Shown in pieces: positions 33,807 through 43,307 of a stretch of 64,000 bases of DNA; within the stretch, counting starts at the first letter, position 1, and each line of letters begins with the position of its first letter. This stretch comes from Hyphomicrobiales bacterium (GTDB lineage Bacteria > Pseudomonadota > Alphaproteobacteria > Rhizobiales > Beijerinckiaceae): assembly GCA_004144595.1 (NCBI GenBank), contig SEEM01000016.1, positions 1 through 64,000 on the forward strand, read 5' to 3'. The notes under the pieces are model-generated. The model was not told where the DNA came from, ran no database searches, and was given only the letters and a program-made list of their open reading frames with translations. A program made the position numbers and the translations under genes.

Positions 33807-35324
33807 TCACGCTGCCCGCGTCTTCGGCTCGGGCAGGGCGGCGAGCGTGTCCATCACGCGCTCCGCCGGCAGCGTGATCGTGACCTCGGTGCCGGCGCGC
33901 GGCTTGGACTTCAGGTGGAAGCCGCCGCCATGCAGGTCGATCAGGCCTTTGACGATCGGCAGGCCCAGCCCTGAACCCTGCTCGGCCGTCTTGATCGCAA
34001 GGGAGCCGCGCCCGAAGCTCTGCATCACGATCGGGATCTCGTTCTCCGGGATGCCGGGGCCTGTATCGGTGACCGAGACATATTGTCCGCCGGTCGCGGT
34101 CCAGCCGACCTTGATCGTGATCTCGCCGCCCTGCGGGGTGAACTTAATCGCGTTGGAGAGCACGTTGAGCACGGCCTGCCGGATGGCGCGCTCGTCGGCC
34201 CAGACGCGGGGGAGATGCGGCTCGGCCAGCGCCCGGATGCTCTGGCCCTTGGCCTTGGCACGCAGCGCCAGCATGTGCTGGCAGTCGTCGACGACGGTAG
34301 GCAGCGAAAGCGCCTCCTCGTTCAGTTCGTATTTGCCGGCCTCGATGCGCGACAGATCGAGGATTTCGTTGATCAGGTTGAGAAGGTGCTGGCCCGAGCC
34401 GTGGATATCGGCCGAGTATTCCTTGTAGGCGGCATTGGCGTGCTCGCCGAAGATCTCGTTCTTCATCACCTCGGAGAAGCCCAGGATGGCGTTGAGCGGA
34501 GTGCGCAGCTCGTGGCTCATCGTCGCGAGGAAGCGCGACTTGGCGAGATTGGCCTCTTCCGCCTTGCGGCGGGCTTCGTCCGAATTGGCGTTGGCGGTTT
34601 CCAGCTCCGCGATCAGCGCGTCTTTCTCGGCCCTGAAGACGATCGAATCGACCGAGCTTGCATAGAGGCGGTTGGCGAGGAAGATGAAGAAGAGCTGAGC
34701 CGAGGCCGCCATCAGCGCCATGGTGACGCTGTCCATGTCGCGGCGGTCCCAGAAGAACACCATGATCCCGACGATGATCGGCGTAAGCCCGGCATAGACC
34801 GCCATTGGGATGGTGGCCGACAGCATGACTGTGAGCGCGCTCACGATCAGCAGGGCGGTGGTGACGAAGACCTTTGCGCCGGGCGCATCGACCGGGACGA
34901 ACAGGAGCAGCAGCAGCGACCACGCCAGGCCATGCATGCCCTCCGCCAAGGCGAAAAGCCGACGCCAGAATTTCAGCCGGACGTCGTCGGGTACCTTGGC
35001 GACGAACCGCCGCGAGATCAGCACGATGATCATCGTCGTGAGCAGCACCGCGCCGCTCCAGACCGCGACCAGCGGCGTGGGCAGCCAGAGGCAGGAGGCC
35101 GCGGCGATGCCGAGCACGAGAACCAGCGTGCCGGCCGAGCCGGCGATCCGGTATTGTGCGAAGACGCGCAGCAGTTCGTTGTCGAAGGCGCGTTCCAGCC
35201 CCGTCGAGGAGGTCAGCCGCTCGCGCGCCGACTTCACCTCGCGCGTGACCAGCTTTCGGCGTGCCACGGCCGAGGGGTCGGGTCCGCGCCCGCGCTGCAC
35301 CTGTTCGGCCGTCACTTCCGCCAT
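33807..35324 (-). CDS. Membrane sensor histidine kinase (PleC/DivJ/PdhS-like core)
   Basis: A 505-residue kinase. Residues about 60-220 hold six membrane segments in closely spaced pairs with almost no periplasmic domain. A coiled-coil linker (225-262), HisKA with FLATMSHELRTPLNAILGF (phospho-acceptor His271) and an ATPase domain with NAIKFTP, DTGPGIP and GSGLGLPIV follow. There is no PAS and no receiver domain. The kinase core resembles the DivJ/PleC/PdhS group that acts on DivK and PleD, but the signal is unknown. The ATG at 35324 is the best family start though without a clear ribosome site. One at 35383 would add about 20 residues, and the longer frame overlaps the divergent nuclease. Confidence 0.88.
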   Translation of the reverse strand: MAEVTAEQVQRGRGPDPSAVARRKLVTREVKSARERLTSSTGLERAFDNELLRVFAQYRIAGSAGTLVLVLGIAAASCLWLPTPLVAVWSGAVLLTTMIIVLISRRFVAKVPDDVRLKFWRRLFALAEGMHGLAWSLLLLLFVPVDAPGAKVFVTTALLIVSALTVMLSATIPMAVYAGLTPIIVGIMVFFWDRRDMDSVTMALMAASAQLFFIFLANRLYASSVDSIVFRAEKDALIAELETANANSDEARRKAEEANLAKSRFLATMSHELRTPLNAILGFSEVMKNEIFGEHANAAYKEYSADIHGSGQHLLNLINEILDLSRIEAGKYELNEEALSLPTVVDDCQHMLALRAKAKGQSIRALAEPHLPRVWADERAIRQAVLNVLSNAIKFTPQGGEITIKVGWTATGGQYVSVTDTGPGIPENEIPIVMQSFGRGSLAIKTAEQGSGLGLPIVKGLIDLHGGGFHLKSKPRAGTEVTITLPAERVMDTLAALPEPKTRAA

Positions 35325-35411
35325 GATAGGGAGCGTGTATCCTCGTTCGGACCCCACGGCATGCAGGGTCCGGCTCGCCATCATGGACACCAAATCGTTA
35401 AGCTCTTCCTG

Positions 35412-35963
35412 ATGGCTCCCTTTGGATTCGGTCGCTCTCGCTATGGGCCCTTCGGCTGGCGCCGCGTCGGCCGGCCGGTCGACTTCGTCGTGGCTCTGGG
35501 GCTGCTCGGCTTTCTCGCTCTGGCTGGCGCGATCCTGCAATATCGCCTCGGCCCGGCGCGGGAACTCGTCGGCGCAGCTCAGGCGATCGATGGCGATTCG
35601 GTGCGGCTGCTTGGCGAGGAACTGCGGCTGGAGGGGATCGACGCGCCCGAATATCGCCAGAGCTGCACGGCGCGCGACGGCCGCCAGATCGCCTGCGGGC
35701 GCGACGCCCGGCGCGCCCTGCAGGCGATGCTGGCGCGCGGCGTGACGCGCTGCGAGATCGGCAAGGCCGATCGCTACGGCCGAGGCCTGGCCCGCTGCCA
35801 TCAGGGCGACACCGACATCAACGCGACATTGGTGCGCGAGGGACACGCGGTCTCCTACGGCGCCTATCGCGCCGAGGAGGACGCGGCGCGGGCGGCCGGG
35901 CGCGGCATCTGGGCCACGCAGTTCGAGCGCCCGGAAGCCTGGCGCCGCAGCCATTCCCGTTGA
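35412..35963 (+). CDS. Membrane-anchored thermonuclease-family protein
   Basis: A staphylococcal-nuclease-like protein of 183 residues with one N-terminal membrane segment (about 24-43), so the nuclease domain is probably periplasmic. AIDGDSVRL, LEGIDAPEYRQSC and GKADRYGRGLARC match the SNase core with its Asp, Arg and Glu-bearing loops, and GHAVSYGAYRAEEDAARAAGRGIW is the typical end. Whether it still cleaves nucleic acid is not clear. Divergent from the sensor kinase. Confidence 0.88.
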   Translation: MAPFGFGRSRYGPFGWRRVGRPVDFVVALGLLGFLALAGAILQYRLGPARELVGAAQAIDGDSVRLLGEELRLEGIDAPEYRQSCTARDGRQIACGRDARRALQAMLARGVTRCEIGKADRYGRGLARCHQGDTDINATLVREGHAVSYGAYRAEEDAARAAGRGIWATQFERPEAWRRSHSR

Positions 35964-36061
35964 GGCCTCCGCCGCCACGCTCGCGTCATGAAGCGTCGGC
36001 AAGCCGGTTGACGTTCCGGCGTAGGCCGTGATCCGGTACGGCGGCAGACGGAGAAGATCTG

Positions 36062-36673
36062 ATGAAGCTCTATGACGGCGGGCGTGCGCCGAATCCGCGA
36101 CGGGTGCGCATTTTCTTCGCGGAGAAGGGTGTGCCTCTGCCGGACCTCGTGCAGGTCGACATCGCCAAGAAGGAGCACAAGACCGAGGCGTTCACGCGGA
36201 TCAACCCCGCCCAGCGCCTGCCGGTGCTCGAACTCGACGACGGCACCGCGCTCGCCGAGACGATCGCGATCTGCCGCTATGTCGAGGCGCTGCATCCGCA
36301 GCCGCAGCTCTTCGGCCGTGATGCGAAGGAGCAGGCGACCATCGAGATGTGGAACCGGCGCGTCGAGCTTGGGCTCTTCGCGAGCGTCGCCGCCATCTTC
36401 CGCCACAGCCATCCCTCGATGGCGGAGCTGGAAGACCAGGTGCCGGAATGGGCCGAGGCCAACCGGGACCAGATGGACGACCATCTCTGGCTGCTGGAAT
36501 TGCAACTCGCCGCCAACCCCTTCATCTGCGGCGAGGTCCTGACCGTCGCCGACATCACCGCCGGCATCGCCATCGATTTCATGAAGCCCTCGCGCATCCC
36601 GCTGCCGGAGGATTTCGTCCATATCCGTCGCTGGCACGGCGCATTGTCCGGCCGTCCGAGCTGGAAGGTCTGA
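36062..36673 (+). CDS. Glutathione S-transferase family protein
   Basis: A 203-residue GST. The thioredoxin-like N-domain has MKLYDGGRAPNPRRVRIFFAEKG, then INPAQRLPVLELDDGTALAETIAICRYVE, the conserved cis-Pro and Glu/Thr glutathione site. The helical C-domain has FICGEVLTVADITAGIAI. The place of a catalytic Ser/Cys is taken by Ala/Pro-Asn near residue 9-10, so specificity is uncertain. It is the first gene of an overlapping four-gene run; its TGA shares one base with the next ATG. Confidence 0.92.
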   Translation: MKLYDGGRAPNPRRVRIFFAEKGVPLPDLVQVDIAKKEHKTEAFTRINPAQRLPVLELDDGTALAETIAICRYVEALHPQPQLFGRDAKEQATIEMWNRRVELGLFASVAAIFRHSHPSMAELEDQVPEWAEANRDQMDDHLWLLELQLAANPFICGEVLTVADITAGIAIDFMKPSRIPLPEDFVHIRRWHGALSGRPSWKV

Positions 36674-37140
36674 TGCGCCGGATCGGCCTGGCCCTGCTTG
36701 CCGTCCTGGCCCTTCCGTCGCTCGCGCCGGCCGCCGAGAGGCTGAGCGGCGAAGCGATCGAACGCGCCTTCCGGAGCAACACGGTTTCCGGACGCTACAC
36801 CAATGGCGGCTTCTTCACCGAGTATCACGATCCCAACGGCCAGGCGCTGGGCCATAACGGCTGGCAGGCCAATACCGATGCCTGCTGGATCACCAAGCCG
36901 GATCGCATCTGCTATTACTACGGCCCGCCGACCGATCGCACGGTGCATTGCTTCTGGGTCGAGATGAGCGGCGATCTCTACGTCCTGCGCAACAGCAGCA
37001 ACGGCACGGTCAATGCGCTGGCCAAGGTCGAACTCGGCAATCCCCGCAACCACACCGATAACGGCACGCCCTGGTATTGCGACGGGCTGATCTCGCGGGC
37101 ACCCGAGCTCCCGATGAGCCGGAAGCTGGCGCGGCGCTGA
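36673..37140 (+). CDS. Secreted four-cysteine protein, paralogue A
   Basis: A 155-residue exported protein. A signal peptide (MRRIGLALLAVLALPSLAPA) is followed by RLSGEAIERAFRSNTVSGRY, FTEYHDPNG and NTDACW, ICYYYG, HCFWVE and WYCDGLI, giving four conserved cysteines likely to form two disulfides. The layout recalls DUF995-type proteins, but this is from memory. It overlaps the preceding GST by one base and the next paralogue by one base. The pair are clear duplicates: same length, same cysteine order. Confidence 0.85.
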   Translation: MRRIGLALLAVLALPSLAPAAERLSGEAIERAFRSNTVSGRYTNGGFFTEYHDPNGQALGHNGWQANTDACWITKPDRICYYYGPPTDRTVHCFWVEMSGDLYVLRNSSNGTVNALAKVELGNPRNHTDNGTPWYCDGLISRAPELPMSRKLARR

Positions 37141-37607
37141 TGTCCCGGCTCGCTGGCATGGTCGTCCTTGTTCTGGGCCTGCACGCGGCGGTGCAGGCGG
37201 CGGCGGTTGAGCGGTTGAGCGGCGACCAGATCAAACAGCTCTTCGAGGGCAATACCGTCTCGGGCCGCTATTCCGGCAGCAACCTGCCGTTCAGCGAGTA
37301 TCATCACCCCGATGGCCGGGCGAGCGGGCATAATCGCGATGTGGCGAACACCGATGCCTGCTGGACCACGACGGCGGACGCCGTCTGCTATTATTACGGT
37401 CCGCAGGAAAAGCGCCGTACCTATTGCTTCACCATCGAGACCAGCGGCGACCTCATCGTCATCCGCAGCCGCCCGAGCGGGCGGATCAATGGCCTCGCCC
37501 GCGTCGAGAAGGGCGATCCGTATGAATACGCGACGAAGAAATCCGATTGGGTCTGCGACGGCCTGATCTCGCAGGCGCCGGGCCGGTCGCGGCTCGCGCG
37601 CCGATGA
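37140..37607 (+). CDS. Secreted four-cysteine protein, paralogue B
   Basis: The tandem duplicate of the previous gene, also 155 residues. Signal peptide about residues 1-21, then ERLSGDQIKQLFEGNTVSGRY, FSEYHHPDG, NTDACW, VCYYYG, YCFTIE and WVCDGLISQAPG. All four cysteines and the NTVSGRY core are kept, while the loops differ, so both copies are probably in use. Its last bases overlap the ATG of the glycosylase gene by 4 bp. Function is unknown; a periplasmic or surface role is likely. Confidence 0.85.
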   Translation: MSRLAGMVVLVLGLHAAVQAAAVERLSGDQIKQLFEGNTVSGRYSGSNLPFSEYHHPDGRASGHNRDVANTDACWTTTADAVCYYYGPQEKRRTYCFTIETSGDLIVIRSRPSGRINGLARVEKGDPYEYATKKSDWVCDGLISQAPGRSRLARR

Positions 37608-38230
37608 CGGCCGCTGAGCCGCTCGACGAGTTGCTGGAGGAGCTGCGCGCCTGCCGCATCTGCCGCGATGCGCCGGTCTACCTCCCGCCCTTGCCGCATC
37701 AGCCTCGTCCGGTCATCCAGGCATCTCTGACGGCGCGGATCTGCATCGCCGGGCAGGCGCCGGGCACGCGTGTGCATGCCAGCGGCCGGCCCTTCAGCGA
37801 TCCCTCGGGCGTGCGCCTCCGGAACTGGCTCGGCATGGACGAGACGGTCTTCTACGACGCGACGAAGGTCGCCGTCGTGCCGATGGGGTTCTGCTTTCCC
37901 GGCCTGGACGCGACGGGCGGCGACAAGCCGCCGCGGCGAGAATGCGCGCCGGCCTGGCGAGCCAGGGTCTTCGCGGCGCTGCCCCGGATCGAACTCGTGC
38001 TGGCGATCGGGCGCTATGCCCAGAGCTGGCATCTTGGCCCGAAGGAGGCCGCCAATCTCTCTGCGACGGTCGCGAATTGGCGCGAGATTCTCGCCCGGCC
38101 GGTGCTCCCGCGCGTACTGCCCATGCCGCACCCGTCATGGCGCAACAATGCCTGGCTCAAGCGCAATCCATGGTTCGAGGACGAACTCGTGCCTGCCCTG
38201 CGGCAGGAGGTGGCGCGCCTGCTACGGTAA
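37604..38230 (+). CDS. Uracil-DNA glycosylase family protein
   Basis: A 208-residue member of the uracil-DNA-glycosylase fold. The N-terminal CRICRDAP, then IAGQAPGTRVHASGRPFSDPSG (motif I of the family 4/5-like group) and the second active-site loop MPHPSWRNN are visible. The role would be excision of uracil or a similar damaged base, but the subfamily is not the classical Ung. Cysteines 18 and 21 with later Cys residues might bind an Fe-S cluster. The ATG overlaps the stop of the secreted paralogue (atga), the last of four overlapping genes. Confidence 0.88.
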   Translation: MTAAEPLDELLEELRACRICRDAPVYLPPLPHQPRPVIQASLTARICIAGQAPGTRVHASGRPFSDPSGVRLRNWLGMDETVFYDATKVAVVPMGFCFPGLDATGGDKPPRRECAPAWRARVFAALPRIELVLAIGRYAQSWHLGPKEAANLSATVANWREILARPVLPRVLPMPHPSWRNNAWLKRNPWFEDELVPALRQEVARLLR

Positions 38231-38244
38231 GGCGAGGCCGGGTC

Positions 38245-38628
38245 TCAGTAGCGGAACGGCCCGGAATCGAGCCCGCGATTGACCTGCCCGCGCACGCTGA
38301 CCACTGAGCGGACGGGACCGAGCGCGGTCTGGCCACGGCTTTCGAGATAGGCCATCCCGTCGGCCCGGCTGCCATAGCCGTTGCGGGAACTCTTGCCGAA
38401 CTCGGCGCGGACGGCGCCGCCGGCCCGCACGCAGAAGGCCGAACCTTCCACGTGGATGAAGCCAGCGCCGTATTCGGGGCAGGGGCGGCCGGCACCGCCG
38501 GGTTTGGCAGCGGGTTTCGCGGAGGCTTCGTAGGGCGCGGATTTCCGCGGCAGCGGCTCGCCGATCGACTGTGCCGAGGCCGCCGTCGCAAGGCTGGTGA
38601 GAAGCAGGGCAAGGACGGTGCGGAGCAT
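38245..38628 (-). CDS. Short secreted protein resembling the N-terminus of Porin_2
   Basis: A 127-residue exported protein. A signal peptide (cut near ATAASAQS) is followed by a proline/lysine linker and by CPEYGAGFIHVEGSAFCVRAGGAVRAEFG, which matches the conserved first strand and small disulfide of alphaproteobacterial porins (Porin_2, Omp2-like). The usual ~300-residue barrel is missing, and the frame ends at a normal stop with no continuing porin sequence in other frames. It is thus a free-standing domain or a decayed porin. Confidence 0.75.
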   Translation of the reverse strand: MLRTVLALLLTSLATAASAQSIGEPLPRKSAPYEASAKPAAKPGGAGRPCPEYGAGFIHVEGSAFCVRAGGAVRAEFGKSSRNGYGSRADGMAYLESRGQTALGPVRSVVSVRGQVNRGLDSGPFRY

Positions 38629-38746
38629 GGGCTGAATCCGTGTCGACGCTTCCCTGATATTGAGCCAGCAAGGCGTAGTTGTGGCAAGCGCGGCTCTTTG
38701 GCTCGCACCATAGAAAAACCCCGGCTTGCGCCGCTTCGATGCAAAA

Positions 38747-38770
38747 AAGGCCCGGCTTTCGCCGGGCCTT
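38747..38770 (-). terminator. Rho-independent terminator of the TRAP binding protein
   Basis: The arms aaggcccggc and gccgggcctt pair perfectly over 10 bp with loop tttc. On the minus strand the stem is followed by a run of T (aaaaaa at 38743-38748 on the plus strand). It lies 29 bp beyond the stop of the gene at 38799. Confidence 0.9.
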
Positions 38771-38798
38771 CCGATCGTGAGCCGCTAGGCCGGTCCGC

Positions 38799-39884
<1,086 letters not shown>

Positions 39885-40072
39885 CTAGGGGCTCTCCTCG
39901 GATGTATGGCGGGTGCGGGCGTTTCGAAACAGCTTCTGCCGCCCGGCGTTCGGAATCGGGTTGTAGCGAATGGATTTTCGAAGTGCGAGGGATTTTATCG
40001 TCGATTCTTGCGACTTTCGGCTAGTTTTCGCGCCCGTCTTGGCGCGACTCTGTCCGGGTGGTTAAAGCAGGC

Positions 40073-40594
40073 ATGATCGAGACCGAGAATCTCAGCCTGC
40101 GACGCCCCGAAATCGGCGACCTCGATGCGATCCACGCGATGCGCAGCGACCTTGACGTCGTCCGTTTTCTCGGCGGCCGCGCGCTCGGTCGCGAGGAGGC
40201 CTGGCACCGGCTGACCCGCATCGTCGGCCACTGGACCCTGCGCGGCTACGGCATGTTCGCGGTTGTCGAGAAGAGCAGCGGCGCCCTGGTCGGCGAAGTC
40301 GGCCTGTTCGACGGCTGCCGGGGCCTGTCCCCCGCGTTCGACAATGCGCCCGAAGCCGGCTGGATCCTGGCGAGCGCCGCGCATGGCAGGGGCTATGCGG
40401 GCGAGGCGGCAGCGGCGGCCCATCGCTGGTTTGCCGCGACCCATGGCGAGCAGCGCAGCGTCTGCATCATCGCGCCCGAAAATCTTGCCTCCTTCCGCGT
40501 AGCGCACAAGCTCGGCTACAAGAGCTTCGGACAGGTCGAGTATCAGAACGGGCCGGTGGTGATGCTCGAGCGCATTCCCGGCCGAGAGGCCTGA
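40073..40594 (+). CDS. GNAT-family acetyltransferase (RimJ/RimL-like)
   Basis: A 174-residue acetyltransferase of the ribosomal-protein-acetylase-like group (Acetyltransf_3). IETENLSLRRPEIGDLDAIH opens the domain and GWILASAAHGRGYAGEAAAAAHRWF is the acetyl-CoA loop. VCIIAPENLASFRVAHKLGY is the closing motif. The acceptor may be a protein N-terminus or a small amine; speB 15 bp downstream gives a mild hint of an amine. A GTG at 40058 would add five residues; the ATG with agcagg upstream is preferred. Confidence 0.9.
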   Translation: MIETENLSLRRPEIGDLDAIHAMRSDLDVVRFLGGRALGREEAWHRLTRIVGHWTLRGYGMFAVVEKSSGALVGEVGLFDGCRGLSPAFDNAPEAGWILASAAHGRGYAGEAAAAAHRWFAATHGEQRSVCIIAPENLASFRVAHKLGYKSFGQVEYQNGPVVMLERIPGREA

Positions 40595-40609
40595 GGCGGG
40601 GAGGCCGGC

Positions 40610-41662
40610 ATGGATCAGCACAGGCTCGCGAAGCTGCGGCAGCGCTACGCCGGGGCCGGCGGCGGCGACATTCACGATCCGCATTTCGCCAAGGTGGCGG
40701 CGGCCCAGTTCAGCGGCGACAAGCGCAAATGGCCCTTCGCCGATGTCGCGACCTTCCTGGGTGCGCCTTATAGCCCTGAAGCCCTGACCACGCCCGGCTT
40801 AGGCGGTCTCGACGTCGCGATCATCGGCGTGCCGATGGATCTCGGCGTTACCAACCGCGCCGGCGCGCGTCTCGGACCACGCGCGGTCCGCGCCATCGAG
40901 CGCATGGGGCCGATGGACCATGCGCTGGGCACGGCGCCCTTCACCATGCTCAAGGCGGCCGATATCGGCGACGTGCCGTTCCGCTCGCGCTATTCGCTGG
41001 AAAGCTGCCACGAGGATATCGAGGCGACCTTCAGGACGATCGTCGAGGCGGGCGTCTCGCCGCTCGCCGTCGGCGGCGACCATTCGATCACCTACTCGAT
41101 CTTGAAGGCCGTCGGTGCGAAGCGCCCGGTCGGCATGGTCCATATCGACGCTCATTGCGACACGTCGGGCCCCTATGAGGGCTCGAAGTTCCACCATGGC
41201 GGGCCGTTCCGCCAGGCCGTGCTCGACGGCGTGCTCGACCCTGAGCGCGTGATCCAGATCGGCATCCGCGGCGGCGCCGAATATCTCTGGGAATTCTCCT
41301 ACGAGTCCGGCATGACCGTGATCCATGCCAACGAGGTGGACGATCTCGGCCTCGACGCCGTGATCGCCAAGGCGCTCGCCGTGATCGGCGACGGGCCGAC
41401 CTATGTTTCCTTCGACGTCGATTCGCTCGATCCGGGCTTCGCGCCGGGCACGGGAACGCCGGAAGTCGGCGGCTTGAGCCCGCGCGAGGCGCTGGCGATC
41501 CTGCGGGCTCTCAAGGGACGCGACATCGTTGCCGCAGATGTCGTAGAAGTCGCCCCGCAATATGACGCGACCAGCAATACGGCGCAGTGCGCGGCGCAGG
41601 TGCTGTTCACCGAGCTCTGCCTGTTGGCCGAGGCGCGCGCCGCGGGAAAAGGAAGACCATGA
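40610..41662 (+). CDS. speB: Agmatinase / ureohydrolase
   Basis: A manganese ureohydrolase of 350 residues that releases urea from agmatine or a related guanidino compound. All metal ligands are present: GGDHS (His158), DAHCD (Asp180, His182, Asp184) and SFDVDSLDP (Asp269, Asp271). The N-terminal ~40 residues are an extension seen in the alphaproteobacterial group, some of which prefer guanidinobutyrate or other substrates, so agmatine is only the likeliest. It follows a GNAT gene by 15 bp and overlaps a secreted protein gene by 4 bp. Confidence 0.92.
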   Translation: MDQHRLAKLRQRYAGAGGGDIHDPHFAKVAAAQFSGDKRKWPFADVATFLGAPYSPEALTTPGLGGLDVAIIGVPMDLGVTNRAGARLGPRAVRAIERMGPMDHALGTAPFTMLKAADIGDVPFRSRYSLESCHEDIEATFRTIVEAGVSPLAVGGDHSITYSILKAVGAKRPVGMVHIDAHCDTSGPYEGSKFHHGGPFRQAVLDGVLDPERVIQIGIRGGAEYLWEFSYESGMTVIHANEVDDLGLDAVIAKALAVIGDGPTYVSFDVDSLDPGFAPGTGTPEVGGLSPREALAILRALKGRDIVAADVVEVAPQYDATSNTAQCAAQVLFTELCLLAEARAAGKGRP

Positions 41663-42438
41663 TTCGGATTCGATCGATCGCGCGGGTCGCCGCGCTGGGC
41701 GGGCTCTGCCTGCTGGCCCCCGCCGCCCGTGCCGACGTGCCGGCCAACGGAAAGGCCTATATGGATGCGGCCTATGCCTCGGTCGAATCGTTGTTCAAGC
41801 TGTATGACGGCAAGCCCAGCCTGCCGCGCCTGTCCGACCCCGTCGATGGCAAGGTTCTGGCCGATATCTGGAACGCGCCTGCCATCCTCGGCAAGCCGCC
41901 CTACGCCGCCGACGACCTGCAGACGCTGCTCGAATTCGTGAAGAAGCAGACCAGCATCCTCCAGGCTTATGCATTGTTCTCGCCGCAACCCGGCCGGAAG
42001 GCTCCGGACCCGTCGGCGAACGCCATCGAGTTTCAGGATGAACTGACACGGACGCGCGTCTTCCTGCTCCAGGCAGCAGGCGGCGCCCTGTCGGCGATCA
42101 ATGATTTCGCGGCCAGGCTGAAGGATCAGGACAAGACCGAGGATCGCGCCAGAGGGCTGCGGGAGATGCGGCTCGGCCTGCAGGAGATCGTCGTCGGATC
42201 GGTTCTGGCGCTGCGCAGCCCCGAGCTGCGCGATGCGAATCGCCAGTTGATCGCGCAGGCCTTCGCCGAGAATGCCGCCGGCATTGCTTCCTCCCTGGCT
42301 CCGCCGGACCGCAACGCGCTCGTGTCCGCGCTCCAGGCGGCTCGCCCGTCCCTGAAGCCGGAAGCGCAGAAGGCGATCTCGGATTTCGCTACGGCGGTGA
42401 CGGCAGCGCCCTGTGAGGTTTTTTGCCTCGTCAACTGA
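41659..42438 (+). CDS. Secreted protein of unknown function coupled to speB
   Basis: I do not recognise the family. The 259-residue protein has a signal peptide (basic MIRIRSIAR, hydrophobic core, cleavage near PAARADVPA). The mature part is largely helical, with LLEFVKKQTSILQAYALF, FQDELTRTRVFLLQAA and LREMRLGLQEIVVGSVLAL. Two Cys near the C-terminus (PCEVFC) could form a disulfide. Its ATG overlaps the speB stop (atga) with ggaag upstream, so translation is coupled to the ureohydrolase. Confidence 0.8.
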   Translation: MIRIRSIARVAALGGLCLLAPAARADVPANGKAYMDAAYASVESLFKLYDGKPSLPRLSDPVDGKVLADIWNAPAILGKPPYAADDLQTLLEFVKKQTSILQAYALFSPQPGRKAPDPSANAIEFQDELTRTRVFLLQAAGGALSAINDFAARLKDQDKTEDRARGLREMRLGLQEIVVGSVLALRSPELRDANRQLIAQAFAENAAGIASSLAPPDRNALVSALQAARPSLKPEAQKAISDFATAVTAAPCEVFCLVN

Positions 42439-42455
42439 GGGTGTCGGTGCCGCTC

Positions 42456-43166
42456 TCAGGGCCGCCTCGCCAGCCAGATCACATGCCGCGCGCCGCCGCC
42501 GGTGCGGCGGGCGCGTGCGGTCACCTCTTCGGTGGCGAAGCCGGCCTGGCGCAAACGCCGCGTGAAGCAATGGTCCGGGCCCGAGGACCAGACCGCCAGA
42601 ATGCCGCCGGGCCGCAACGCAGCCTTGGCGGCGAGTAGCCCCGCCGCGCCGTAGAGCTGGTCGTTGCCGGCGACGGTCAGCCCCTCCGGGCCATTGTCGA
42701 CATCGAGCAGGATGGCGTCGTGGCGCCCTTTGCAGTCGGCGATCGCCGCGGCGACGTCGGTGACGTTGATTCGCACGCGGGTGTCGTCGAGAGAGCCGGC
42801 GAAGACCGCTTCCATCTGGCCCCGCGCCCAGGCGACCACGGCGGGGATGAGTTCGGCCACCTCGACCTGCGCATCATCTGGCAGGCTGGCGAGCGCGGCC
42901 CTCAGCGTGAAGCCCATCCCCAGACCTCCGATCAGGATGCTGGGCCGCTGCCGCCCCGCCAGTCTGTCGCAGACCAGCGTCGCCAGCGCCTCCTCCGAGC
43001 CGCTGAGCCGGCTGTTCATCAGCTCGTTGCTGCCGAGCATGATCGAGAATTCGGTGCCCCGCTGCTTCAGCCGAAGATCGCCGCTGCCATCCGGCAAGGC
43101 TGCGGTATCAAGTGTGGTCCAGGGTATCACGTCGCTCTCGCCTGTCTGGGAAGACGCCTTATAGCG
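42456..43166 (-). CDS. Spermidine-synthase-like methyltransferase-fold protein
   Basis: A Rossmann-fold protein of about 236 residues. ILIGGLGMGFTLRAALASL is the SAM or decarboxylated-SAM glycine loop. VEVAELIPAVVAWAR is the acidic second strand, and HDAILLDVDNGPEGLT corresponds to the catalytic-loop region of spermidine/spermine synthases. The N-terminal LRLKQRGTEFSIMLGSNELMNSR recalls that family as well. The aspartate pair needed for aminopropyl transfer is not certain, so it may be a methyltransferase. Start uncertain: 43166 here, 43214 possible. Convergent to the speB operon. Confidence 0.8.
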   Translation of the reverse strand, partial: RYKASSQTGESDVIPWTTLDTAALPDGSGDLRLKQRGTEFSIMLGSNELMNSRLSGSEEALATLVCDRLAGRQRPSILIGGLGMGFTLRAALASLPDDAQVEVAELIPAVVAWARGQMEAVFAGSLDDTRVRINVTDVAAAIADCKGRHDAILLDVDNGPEGLTVAGNDQLYGAAGLLAAKAALRPGGILAVWSSGPDHCFTRRLRQAGFATEEVTARARRTGGGARHVIWLARRP

Positions 43167-43307
43167 CATTCGGCGCGCGACGCTCGGCAGCCAAACGATA
43201 TGCGTCGGATGCATGAAATGTCATCATGTCCGGCGTTGATCGCTCGATGTCGCATGGCTATTTTATGTTGCGGCGCAGCATTGTGTCGACCTCCGTGAAA
43301 GCCCGCC

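Noticed and set aside
33807-36002. 731-residue version of the second sensor kinase
   Set aside because: The N-terminal extension lies opposite the thermonuclease gene and lacks any domain; a family-like start exists at 35324.
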